A stretch of 20,076 nucleotides of DNA. It comes from Polymyxa betae (Eukaryota > Endomyxa > Phytomyxea > Plasmodiophorida > Plasmodiophoridae). This document shows, in pieces, positions 1 to 9,352 of this stretch (positions are counted from its first letter, which is position 1; each line of letters opens with the position of its first letter). The stretch spans positions 1-20,076 of the forward strand of contig RBZT01000466.1 in NCBI GenBank assembly GCA_003693705.1. Reading direction: 5' to 3'. The position numbers and the translations under genes were made by a program. The notes under the pieces are model-generated. The model did not search any database and was not told the origin of the DNA. It saw only the letters and a program-made list of their open reading frames with translations.

Positions 1-1
1 T

Positions 2-1164
2 GAACTCAATAGTTTTCTCGGAACAAACCCGATGCGTCTCGAACGCTAAGCTAAACGATAGCGACTTGCTAATGAAAGTGCTTTGATTCTAAACTTGGTT
101 GTGTTTTGCAATATATTGGGATGGTGATGAATCTTTACCAGCTTGCGCTTCATCTTGACGCCATAATTTCTCTTCGAGAGCAAGAAGCGCTGAAAACTAT
201 TGTAAAGTTAATAGAGAACAATAAGAAATGGAGCGACTTCGTGCAAACCAAGATACAAACCCAGCGTAATCACCAGAGCGATTTCGTTTCGTACCGAGAT
301 AGTGAGCTTTCACCAGTATTTTCAATTCACCGGTTTTCAAACGACACTGATCAAGTTTGTGAAGTGATTATAAATTCTGATGACAATCTGGACAGCTCCT
401 GCTCTTGTACTTGCACGTTCTTTTGTTCGAATAGACTCCCATGCCGCCATATTTCCCATGTTTTGTCTCAACATTTCAACAGAAGCCCTTTCGATGTCGG
501 CTTCCTTCCTGGTCGATGGAGACTTGATCGCCACCCTCTTCACCAGATGGCATGCCGTCGCCTAGGTCTCAGTGCTGGTATAGAAAGACATCTTTCCGAA
601 CTCAACGAGACTGCAAGCGTTCCAATAAGTTTGCAAGTGGCTGCAAACCAGCAAATTGATTTTCCTCACGATCAAGCTGCGAGTAGCCGCTTAATGCAGG
701 GTTTCAAGCAGGTGGTGGCACAAGCGCATGAATCCCCCAATCTGTACAAGCGAACCAGATTGACGATCGCCAGTTTAATCAACACTGCAGGCTCCCAAGC
801 CACTGACATTTTTGATACAGAAACGGCGCCGGCAATAGGAGTGCTAGCTCCAGAGCGCCAACGGGGGCGTGTCCGAAACCAAGATCTGAAAAAAAAAATC
901 GCTCGGTTTTAGCTCAAACAGGTCAGCGACCTAAACAGCGAGCCAAGGGAGAATGCGCGGTTTCCGTTCTCACAATGTAGTTCCTGTGGAATCCCACCGA
1001 GCAGGGTCATCACGTTGCCCATATACGGTAATATCCTCACAGCCGCTTGCCAGCCAGCATTCGCAGATGCCAACAGCGGCTCCGGTAAACGTCGCCGTTG
1101 CACAGGTTGTGCACGATCAACGAGCTTACAACATGCAGCGTGGTGGCAGGATTTGATGTTCTGA
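2..1164 (+). pseudogene. MULE (Mutator-like) transposase remnant, C-terminal part with SWIM zinc finger
   Basis: The main open frame runs 106-912. It carries a SWIM-type zinc finger at about residues 99-115 (nt 400-450): CSC-T-C near the start, then C113-R-H115, the CxC...CxH pattern typical of MULE transposases. It is followed by a GRWRL-like segment also common after SWIM fingers in this family. Upstream (2-60), another frame reads LGTNP-x-RLER, resembling the NRLE...K motif that precedes the SWIM region in MULEs, so the N-terminal side is frameshifted and continues beyond the window edge. The frame stops at a TAG (910-912) and then stays open in the same phase to a TGA at 1162-1164. This tail has two CxxC pairs (CSSCG and CTGC). 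No catalytic DDE region is inside the window. SWIM-MULE identity is a family inference; the cysteine/histidine pattern and the broken frames are directly visible. Confidence 0.75.
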
Positions 1165-1305
1165 TTGCGAATCGAGAGGGATTCAAATCACAGAATCACA
1201 TCTCAGCGGTTGCCCTCTCCAATCGAATCCACAGCCCAAGTAAAACATAAAAGGTCCATCTCGGAGAATTTTTTACGCGTTCTCTTTAAGATTCGTTATG
1301 TGGTG
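1165..1305. other. non-coding spacer between MULE remnant and left palindromic array
   Basis: I find no supported gene, RNA or repeat here. It separates the MULE tail from the first CATTATG half-site and is the outer flank of the putative large element. Confidence 0.5.
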
Positions 1306-1332
1306 CATTATGACCCATAATGGGCAACGTTG
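1306..1332 (+). repeat. left inverted terminal-like repeat of the large element
   Basis: CATTATGA-CC-CATAATGG-GC-AACGTTG. It matches the reverse complement of 8972-8998 at 23 of 27 positions. Outside it the two flanks diverge at once (3 of 8 positions match). Confidence 0.65.
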
Positions 1333-1575
1333 ATTCAAGCTCCTTTCTGGTTCATAATGGGTAAACTTATAAATACATTATGGTCTTCCACTATGGATCA
1401 TTACGGTCGCCCTTATGGTCCTTTATGGAGGCCTTGTGTTTTCAAGGTGGGTCTCCATTATGGATTATCATTATGGTCAGCAATGGTGAGTCATAATGTA
1501 AAGAGCTGAAACTCCATTTTGGAAAGTTCTGTTGTCCATTATGGCCCATGTCGTTGACCGCAATGGATCATAATG
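1306..1575. repeat. left subterminal array of CATTATGG/CCATAATGG palindromic half-sites
   Basis: About ten degenerate half-sites or pairs are spaced roughly 20-50 bp apart, for example at 1306, 1352, 1376, 1389, 1458, 1491, 1536 and 1561. CCATTATGG and CCATAATGG are reverse complements, and pairs are separated by two to four bases, so each pair can form a hairpin or a dyad binding site. Such arrays are typical of transposase-binding subterminal regions. Binding here is inferred. Confidence 0.7.
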
Positions 1576-1757
1576 TCTGTTATCATGATCAGTTTATCAA
1601 TAAGACGTTGTTTAATACTAGCTATATTAAATATGTTTACAAATCATATGATGAGAATTCAGATGTGGGATTATATGTTTTGTGCTTGCACTGAGTTAAA
1701 TGTGGAACGATGTCATTGTGCGCAGTTTGCTCATAACGGTTCTTTGACTCGGTTATC

Positions 1758-1937
1758 ATGAAGTCATGCTGGGCGTGTGTAGACTCGGGTGCAGAGACGC
1801 AGGCTTGCCGTCCATATCTGTTACGAAGTCATCATCAGCGCAAAGTCCACAAGACTAAAGCTGTTGCCTGTATTCGCAAGTTTATGACCGCATCTTCGTA
1901 TGTAGACCTGTGCCAGATCTGCCAACAATATGAATGA
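1758..1937 (+). CDS. small Cys/His-rich ORF, unrecognised, possibly an N-terminal exon of the transposase
   Basis: This 59-codon frame starts at ATG 1758 and contains CWAC, a further Cys ten residues on, an HHQRKVH stretch and a CQIC near its end. The spacing of Cys and His is suggestive of a metal-binding module but fits no family I can name. It overlaps by four bases (ATGA) the ATG of another frame at 1934-2281, which has no recognisable motif. Lying just inside the left array and upstream of the Plavaka-like transposase, it could be an exon or a remnant of that gene. It may equally be chance. Confidence 0.2.
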   Translation: MKSCWACVDSGAETQACRPYLLRSHHQRKVHKTKAVACIRKFMTASSYVDLCQICQQYE

Positions 1938-2259
1938 CATTTACACATAATCATAGATCCGATGCCGATTTGATAATCTCACATCTCGACCATATGAATG
2001 TGCAATTCAACCAACAAAGACAGAGCATGACCGGTATCGCGTCGTGTTCTGATTTAGAACATATTTGCCGGCAAAACTCTCAATTGGAACATTTCGTTGC
2101 CCTCATGAATGACAGCGTGGTCGCCATGATTGAGGTACTCTCATTTTCTTTTTTAAGTGATCACCGATCAGATTATGAAAACAGGCTTGTGAATCCTCTG
2201 GATCAGAGAGATGGGACCTCCAAAAACTGTCCAATGATGTTTGCGCAGACTGTGATGAA

Positions 2260-5200
2260 TTGGTGGCTGACAATGATCTAGCATACAGCCCACCTTCCGC
2301 TGACAACTCTATGCACATGGTTGACATTGGAGATAATTTACCAGACTCTTGTAGGATAGACATTGCGATTCTCTGCAAAACAACCAAACAGCTGAATTGT
2401 CGCAGACGAAATGTGTGCTCAACGGTGTATCATTCAATATCCAGAATTTCGGGCACCTAACTCCCCAGCTCATCGAGATTTTCTCTATTGGCCATGGCCA
2501 AACAAGCAATGGATGTCAGCTATCAGCTGGAGTGCTTCCCACCTGGGCGAATACTCAGATAATAAGCATCGTGAGTGGATGAAGTATTGTTTTCTTGATC
2601 CCCATCTACCGCACAATTTCCCTACTACATCTGAGGTCGACAATTGGTACAGCGAGAAGTTAAAAGAGATTGTGGGAACAAAAAACAGTTTGCTTGCCTT
2701 CACTCGGTTTGGTAGAATTCGAGAGTCCGGGTCACAAGCCTTTCCTAATGCTAAGCATAAGAGAATACTTACGTCGACTGTGTACCAATCCGAAACTGGC
2801 CGCTGAAATTGATTTATACCCAAGATTACCAGCTGTATCCGGAGACTTCGAGCTGAACGAATCTGCTTTCTGGAGAGCACAGTATCCTGCTCCTTGTGCA
2901 GTTTTGCCCTCCAATAGTGTTACAGAACAAGACTTGGTTTTCTGGTGCGGTGATTTCCACTTCGTGGAAGGTGAGTCTCTCCTGTGTACTGACAAACTTT
3001 GTCAAATACTGCTGTTAATATTGCCTTATTGGACCCCACCCGACGTCTCCATGGATGCAAGTCGTTGTCGTGTTCCAGTTTTCAAAGTGGCGTCGTACGA
3101 TTATCGGTTTAACAGCTCTTCTGTGGATTATGATCTATTGAAATCGCTTGGCTCATTTTTATTGCAACATGAGACAGGTTGCTAGTGGATTTCTAAGCAA
3201 CATTTCGGTTCGAATGCTTCCCATCCAGGAACGCGAACAAGGCACCAAGATTGCTGGTAATCGTTGGAAAATCTAGCTATGGAGTATGCCAATGGCTGTG
3301 AGCGGCCTATTCCAGTGTTCTTTATTGGGATTGGTGCAGGTGGAGATGATTTGAATGTAAGTCGAACTAAGGCAAACTTCGGTAATAATATGTAAGTCTG
3401 ACGTTGGGTTCAACACACCGAAGCTCTACCTGATCGCTTAAGCAGATATATCACTTGTACATCACATCCGAAAAGGTTGAGAGATCAAGGTACCTGGAAC
3501 CTTTTTGCCTTGTGTGAACGGAACCCATTACCTTATCTGTGGCTGCAGTTATTGAAGCAAATTAATCAGTGCCGGTCGGGAACAAACTTTGCAAAATTCA
3601 TTTGCCTACATTTGGACTCTGTAACCTTAGGATTGATCCATTAATATCTCCACATCATGGCTTGCGCAGAAGAATCGTGGTCGTTCCATTTCTCTCTACA
3701 GGAATTGGTGACAATCCAGCTTCTTTAACTATGTGCGGAATGACATCAGGGCGACGCTGCCGCTTTGCTTGGGATTATGGGCTCGCTGAACTTCCAGCTG
3801 CCGTGCCGAACTGCGTTCCAGAGCCTTCAGGCAGGCGAACTTTGGGCCAAGCTGTAGCCATATCAAAATGGGCAGCAACAGCTTCAACCTCGGAAATCAA
3901 GACAATGCAGAAATCAACTGGAATCGCTCTTCTTTCGCCCTACTGTACATCTTTAATTGAGGAACATGCGAGAATGGAAGTTGATGCATATCAGTTGTTC
4001 GGTCCGGAGCTCTTGCACACTTGGAGTTTGGAACTATGCAAATACATTTTGAGGCTTTTGCTGAAACAACTGCTATTGATGGATCATGAACTTATCGATA
4101 TTGTGGAGGAAGCGTTGAACGAGACCAACTGGGTTGAACTTCCCGCCAGGCTCAATGGTCAGTATATTCTGAAACATATTAACTCAATGGTTGGCAAACA
4201 GCTCAGAGCCACCATGATGGCGTTGCCTTTGGCTCTGCGGTCCTTGAATTATAACAATGGCTCTTCTGGCAAAGTGCTGATCATTTGTGATACCGTTGCA
4301 GAGGTTGGGTGACACGTATGCACGTTCGATACCTGTAATCTTGAACCAGATGATGAGACTGGCATATCAACGCCCATTTAACCAACCAGAACAGTTCCGA
4401 GCGCTGGGGCAAACTTTACAAGACCACTGTCGGGCAATGGGATTCGATTTTTGGGCCATGTCAAAGGCCACACGGTTCTGAACCATCTGTGCGATCTGAG
4501 CGAATTGCTTGGAAGTCCCTCACATTGGAGCAGGTCAGAAAACCATAACATCACTGCACCTGTGACATTGATTGATTTAGTGAGTTTTTGGAATCGACCC
4601 ATGTCACAGATCGTGATTTTATATCGAAAAGCAATTGTCTGAACATTTCCAGAGACATTGCCATACACCACCAATTACGAGCTGTCAATGCCCACATCAG
4701 AGACGGTGGATGGTGGCCTTCAGATTACAAAGATCCGTCCTCTGAATTTGTGGTGGCTGGAAAAGAAGCATTTAGCTACGCAACGTTTGCAGAAGAGATG
4801 TCAGATGCAGTAATCATCCTCTATCAGACACTAGACGAGGGTCTCGATCCTGTCCAGTTGGATGATTGTGTACCACAAGAAACCATAACCAAAATATGTG
4901 ACGCTGTTAGAGGATGGAAGCTCTATAAGTGTTATAGATGCAGAAAAACCAAGATGCGAACAGGCGAATTCTTATCTTGTCTCGACAAAGTCATGAATAT
5001 GGGCCACAATAATTCTTGTGCGAGGCTTCAGCCCGACAAGGACAAATTATGTGTAGTCGGAACACGCATCTATGACATTCGGTCATTGAACCAGTTCTAT
5101 TTCACTGGTACTTCGTCAAGGTTGCTCAACATTTACCCACATAAGGATTTCAAGTTTAAGCTTATGATGAGGCAGTTTTGCGGGCATGAGGGCTCTTCGT

Positions 5201-5283
5201 GTCATGAGAATGACATTCTCAATCATGACCAATCCAACAGCATCTATATTGGGCATTCTCGCTTCATTTTCAAAATTAATTGA
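2260..5283 (+). pseudogene. Plavaka-like (KDZ superfamily) transposase, multiply frameshifted
   Basis: The pieces fall in order as in fungal Plavaka transposases. An acidic N-terminal stretch lies at 2260-2410. A YWPWPNKQWM segment (about 2486-2515) is followed by a region ending in KLKEIVG. A SIREYL...NPKL...DLYPR segment lies at about 2750-2825. GDNPASLTMCG at 3707-3739 leads into CRF and, with a one-base shift, CRFC. The hallmark FGPELLHTW...LCKYILRLL lies at about 3998-4065, then YILKHINSMVGKQLRA at about 4160-4215. GHTVLNHL lies near 4460, ESTH at 4591, NISRDIA at 4642-4662, and DGGWW before 4720. These correspond to the TPVEILHT...K-Y, G-RQF, TE-FES-N, SRDIA and SGGFW motifs I know from that family. 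At least five frame changes are visible (near 2410, 2690, 3190-3570, 4310 and 4480-4590), one in an A-run at about 2680. Some may hide introns. The protein is not encodable as it stands. Confidence 0.75.
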
Positions 5284-5647
5284 TGGTGGTCATCAGGTAA
5301 CTGATATAAATTGAAGAGTTCTGGTTGGCACGTTCTGCGCAAATCACCTCAATATCTGACGGAAGGTTAGCTCACTGTCTGTGCTACTCATCTGCAGTTG
5401 TGGCCTTACCGATTTTTGTAATTTCGAATGACTGCTTGAATTTGGAAACAATGGGTGGCAGTTCTCGTAAGGGGTTTTCGCGTCCTAGTATTGTAGGCAC
5501 ATATTTTTACTGCCAAAGGTACACAGTAATTATTGGGCTTTCTGATACTGTTGTGAATATCCGCGACCACATCTTTGCTAAGAATTATCTTGAAATGGCG
5601 AGAGAGGTGATCAGCAACAACTCTAATTGATTCTCTGAGAGATTCAT
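5284..5647. other. transposase 3' flank, no supported gene
   Basis: A 101-codon frame (5325-5630, +) is open but shows no motif I recognise. It could be the decayed C-terminal tail of the Plavaka-like transposase in another phase. I do not call it a gene. Confidence 0.3.
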
Positions 5648-6268
5648 TTAGACTTGACCACAGCTGTTATAGTTTGTTGAGGGACGCTTCAACATTCCGT
5701 TGTTTGGGTATCTAATCAGGATATTAGCTTTTTTATCGCAGCGGATTTTCGCAGTGGTAACTTTGATTGTTGTTTGATGATGCAATGTTGAGTCTCCAAA
5801 CCGGATCGCTTTTGATTTGGGTCCTGAGAGCTCCTTTTTTAACGACGATATCGCTGGATTCCAGAAGATTTTAATCATTTGAGGTTTGAAATTTCCCTTG
5901 CCAAATTGTGATTCTCTTTCGGTCTCACGCTTCAAACCTTATCTGACTAAACTGTCTTCTTCGTAAAATCCGTCCCTATTAAGAGTCTGTGATCGTTCTC
6001 TATTTTTCCGAGCCTCAACGTCCAGAGAAGGTACGCTGTCCTCTGGTGAGACATCCAGGTCATCGCTTGTGTAAATCGACATTGCTTCATCTGGTGACAA
6101 GGTCACCTCATCGTCCATCATGATGCTCATGGAAATAGGGATGGATGTATAAATATTAACTGAGAAGCGATGTGTCCTGGAAAACTGCGTGGGCAATTGA
6201 GACATTGTCTGTTCGGAATCTATCCATCCATCGTCATGGTTGCTGCAGTATCTTTGGAATCCCCCCAA
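5648..6268 (-). pseudogene. unrecognised minus-strand ORF with one in-frame stop
   Basis: Two open stretches, 6268-5942 and 5938-5648, lie in the same reading phase and are separated by one TAA (complement of 5939-5941). Together they span about 206 codons. The N-terminal half contains an acidic, serine-rich stretch (MMDDEVTLSPDEAMSIY, then SDDLDVSPED) and the C-terminal half is basic (FWNPAISSLKKELSGPKSK, later KIRCDKKANI). I recognise no domain and no catalytic motif. It runs head-to-head with the three-exon gene that starts at about 6236 and overlaps it slightly. The acidic-then-basic composition could also come from a non-coding frame. The call rests on phase continuity alone. Confidence 0.3.
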
Positions 6269-7430
6269 TCGGAGGCCGCCACGACCGTTGATGGTACACC
6301 TAGAATCTTAGATACGGCTTCCGCCCGTCGGCTGGCTTTCAGTGATGATATCCCTCATGATCGAGAACAATCATACCGCGAACAAGTTTGCCACATCTGA
6401 AGTTTGAGAATGCCGATTGAACTTGAAACTGGATCTGTCGAATCTGTTGAAGAATTGGTTGAAAAAGCGCTTTATGCTGGTCAAGTCAATGAGAACTATG
6501 AGATCATTGACCCCAATGGTTGGTAGCAGAATATATCATCATTATTCCCAGATGCCATCCATTTGGTGAACGCCGATTTCCAAGACCAAATGGTTGCTGC
6601 TTTTAAACAGCTGGCCATCAAGATCGACCGAATGGGTCAGGAGATTTCTGAGATACGGGAATTGCTCAAGCCAATCACCGCTAGTCTGTGGGTGCCCCCT
6701 CCTAGCATGATTCCTGACGTTGCCATCGCGTATTTCGAATCTAAAATGATGGAGACTTCGGACAGCGCATACTTTCAAACTTTACTCCAGCGAAAACACC
6801 ACGATCAGATTACCGTAAACTTTTGATTGAAATGGATATGCGAGTCTTATGGATAGTGGTCTCTAACAGGACAATATTCAATTGTCTAAGGCAACGAAAG
6901 TTGAGATTTCGGAAATCAGCGCCAATCCCAGCGAGACGAAGCGTCAAGCTAAGGACTTCTGCAAAAAATACCTGACCCGTCTGAATGAATCGGATGCGTA
7001 AAATTTGCACGCCTTGATGGCGGAAGCGAAAGAAAAACTGTTCGGTCGCTTGATTAAAACGCGGCCAGGATTGGCGCTCTCAGAATACGGATATAGCCGG
7101 GCAGACTGTGACAGCCTCGTTACTGCTCATGCCCTATTTCTGGTAAAATATAATGGTCAAACCACAATATATAAGCCAGTCTAACCTGTTTAACTTCAGG
7201 TTGCACTGACAGCAAACAATGACTTCCAAACACCTGGACGTCCTGGCAAAGTAGCCAAGACCGTTGCAAACGCTGATACTGCAGAAGTATCGTTTTGGTC
7301 CCAGTATTCCACTTTTTGCAAGAAAGACAATCATCTCTCCAATCGCGTCTCGAACAAAGGCACCGTTGCCGCAAAAATTCTCGCAATCGCAATGCGAGAG
7401 TTTACGAAATGCATGCTTTTACAGAACTGA
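6236..7430 (+). pseudogene. unrecognised three-exon gene (transposon cargo?), splice sites intact but in-frame stops
   Basis: Exon 1 runs to 6814, exon 2 is 6870-7142 and exon 3 is 7200-7430 (TGA). Intron 1 (6815-6869, 55 nt) is GTAAAC...CTAACAG; intron 2 (7143-7199, 57 nt) is GTAAAA...CTAAC...TTCAG. Both are phase 0 and join frames without loss. The start is either ATG 6236 or ATG 6410. If 6236, there is a TGA at 6398-6400. Further stops are TAG 6524-6526 and TAA 6999-7001. From 6410 the product would be about 320 residues: an acidic start, a possible coiled coil (KQLAIKIDRMGQEISEIREL, about 6606-6665), then a charged alpha-rich exon 2 (KRQAKDFCKKYL; AEAKEKLFGRLIK) and a basic Gly/Pro turn (TPGRPGKVAK) in exon 3. 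I recognise no family. It is the best preserved gene inside the putative element. Confidence 0.6.
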
Positions 7431-8681
7431 GGGTGAATAAACAAAACAAACGCTGTATGTCGTAAACCGACTTAAATTATAGGGGTGCGCAGCCCGCGCA
7501 GTCTGCCGGAGTGCCGGCTGCCGTCAGGATATGCCGTTCGGGTGGTACGCTCGGTTTCCCCGACATCACACCATTGTTGATGCTTATGTTGTTGTCGAGC
7601 TAGCCGAGTTGCCGCCGTGGATGCATCTTTACCATCGCTCGTGCATTAAAGCATCAGGGACCACTCGAACATGTTCTCCCGCGCCCCTGTCACGCCGAGG
7701 CCTGTCTAGCGTTGATGACAGTCAACAGTGAGTTCGGTTTCTAACTTATTGTACACTTGTATAACCTTGATAACGCTAAAAAAGTAATAGCTAGGTGCAG
7801 CATGAGTGGTTGGCTGGCTGACTTGTGAATGAGGTGATCTGCGGCGAACGGAAATATTCGACCTTCTAATGTCTTGGTACAAGAATTACACCAATATACA
7901 GGTGCTCTGATAATTTTTACCGAAACCATACTCTTAGGTCTAAATTGATCCTGACATTGAAGGGATGATCTAAGCAGAGGAATTGTTTTGGAATTTTACA
8001 CCAGCTCGCGTCTGGTGATGTTGTTTAGTGATGTGTCGCTTCTTCTTTGATTGATTGGGGCTCCAGGTTACATTTGATTTCTTGGATTGGATTCTGGAGT
8101 ACTGCTTAGTTTTTGAGAAGGTAGTATTGCACTCTGTTGGCGCTTTGATACAGTTTCGCCTTTAACATTTAGTTCCCTAATTTAATCTCTGTTTTTGGAG
8201 TTTTTTTCAAACAATTACACAATAATCTCAAATGGTTACTAATATCGGTGATTCTTTTATAGGTTATAGGATATCATTGTTACAATGTGGACTTGCTGAA
8301 TTCGTGGGGGCTCTCGTCAGATTTCCGTTTTCGATGGACCAATGTGAGGGTATTTTGCTATGCTGACACTGATCTCACAGACGGCGATTATATGGTCTCA
8401 TGTTAGCACCGCAATTCTTGATAGCTGCAGGTCAGTGCGCCGATCCACTGCGGCCAATAACAATTATAAGCTGAATGAAATGGTCGGAGTGATACCCAGC
8501 CCCATAGCAAATTAGCAGACGTCTAGTTGGTGACGCGAGATCGCGATTTCAAGGATCGTTCGTCCTTTCCTTATTCCTGAACCTCTTTTGGTAGCTGATG
8601 GTGATCCTTTTGTATATAGTTTGTTACTCATTATAAAGCGTAATTTATCTCTCAAAAAATTCGTCCAATCCGAGTAGAATT
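7431..8681. other. non-coding stretch inside the large element
   Basis: 7470-7735 is relatively GC-rich and contains a 66-codon open frame without any recognisable motif. 7740-8681 is AT-rich with long T and A runs and no convincing frame. No tRNA, LTR or TIR was seen. Confidence 0.5.
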
Positions 8682-8998
8682 AATGGACCATATCAACATC
8701 TCATAAAGTATTGATTAGTAATTACTTCATGGTCCATCTTGGATTGAATAAGAATTGCTACCTGGGATTTCTGAATAAACCATTGTGGTCAATAACAATT
8801 AAACATGATGAGATTCCGGAATGGATGACTCCGGTTGTACATTGTGGTCCACAATAAAATTCACTTATGCATTTTACTGAATTTACATTATGACCCATGA
8901 AGGATCTCCATAATGGACCATAATTGCGATACGCATTATGGGCCATAATGGATCTCCGATCCTGAATGCTACAACGTTTGCCATTATGATTCATAATG
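8682..8998. repeat. right subterminal array of CATTATGG/CCATAATGG half-sites
   Basis: Degenerate half-sites lie at about 8683, 8728, 8781, 8840, 8886, 8910, 8933 and 8981. They include CATTATGGGCCATAATGG (8935-8952) and CCATTATGATTCATAATGG (8981-8999), both near-perfect dyads. The array is denser and better conserved toward the outer edge, as in the left array. Confidence 0.7.
8972..8998 (-). repeat. right inverted terminal-like repeat of the large element
   Basis: The reverse complement reads CATTATGA-AT-CATAATGG-CA-AACGTTG and matches 1306-1332 at 23 of 27 positions. Confidence 0.65.
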
Positions 8999-9300
8999 GA
9001 CGCACTTTGCTGTGTCCCTATAACCCAGGATTTGACGAACTGCAAATTGCTGAGGCACAATTACTCAACTTTTGAAATATACATGTTTAAGAAATAAAAA
9101 ATAGGAATCATGCTGAGCAAAACGGGGAACAGTAATTGATATATCCCAAGGAAAACTATTAACCGATATTCAATTCTGATCATAAAACCATCTTTGGCGG
9201 CGAAGGCAAGGCATCGGATCTGCAATAACAACGCCGATCACAGAGGACTGAGACGCTGGGTGAACAGCACAGTGATAAGTTATCTCGAGTATCAAACCAG
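8999..9300. other. non-coding spacer
   Basis: AT-rich flank of the right array with no supported gene. Several short open frames overlap here on both strands but show no motif. Confidence 0.4.
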
Positions 9301-9352
9301 GAGGAAGCGCAGCCTGATTTCAGCCGGAGGAAGAGCAGCCCAGTTTCAGCCG
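9301..9352. repeat. 26-bp imperfect tandem duplication
   Basis: Two 26-bp units, 9301-9326 and 9327-9352, share GAGGAAG-GCAGCC and TTTCAGCCG, with a decayed third start (GCGGAAGAAACG). The unit length is not a multiple of three. It lies at the 3' end of the minus-strand membrane-protein frame, whose stop (9320-9322) falls inside unit 1. Confidence 0.7.

Larger units (their letters stand above)
1306..8998. mobile_element. putative 7.7-kb Plavaka-like (KDZ superfamily) DNA transposon with cargo genes
   Basis: The interval is bounded by two arrays of palindromic CATTATG/CATAATG half-sites. The outermost 27 nt on the left (1306-1332) matches the reverse complement of the outermost 27 nt on the right (8972-8998) at 23/27 positions. 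A second inverted match, GTCATAATGTAAA (13/13), occurs inside both arrays at 1490-1502 (+) and 8882-8894 (-). Between the arrays are a decayed Plavaka-like transposase, a minus-strand ORF and a three-exon gene. I could not find a target-site duplication outside the 27-bp ends, so the exact termini are uncertain, and the arrays could be older and independent of the transposase. That the arrays delimit one element is inference from the inverted similarity plus the transposase inside. Confidence 0.55.

Noticed and set aside
1934-2281. 115-codon ORF upstream of the transposase, considered a separate gene
   Set aside because: No motif, and the end overlaps the acidic N-terminal frame of the Plavaka-like transposase; more likely decayed 5' sequence of that gene.
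2103-2995. Several minus-strand open frames opposite the Plavaka-like transposase
   Set aside because: They are antisense shadows; all family motifs are on the plus strand.
6524-6552. Possible 29-nt intron removing the TAG at 6524
   Set aside because: Too short compared with 45-57 nt introns here and not a multiple of three, so the downstream frame would be lost.
7531-7731. 66-codon plus-strand ORF in a GC-rich patch
   Set aside because: No motif, composition-driven open frame, no flanking splice or homology clue.
8758-9060. 100-codon minus-strand open frame
   Set aside because: It lies across the palindromic half-site array; the repeated motif produces the open frame and recurring peptides. 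No real coding signal.
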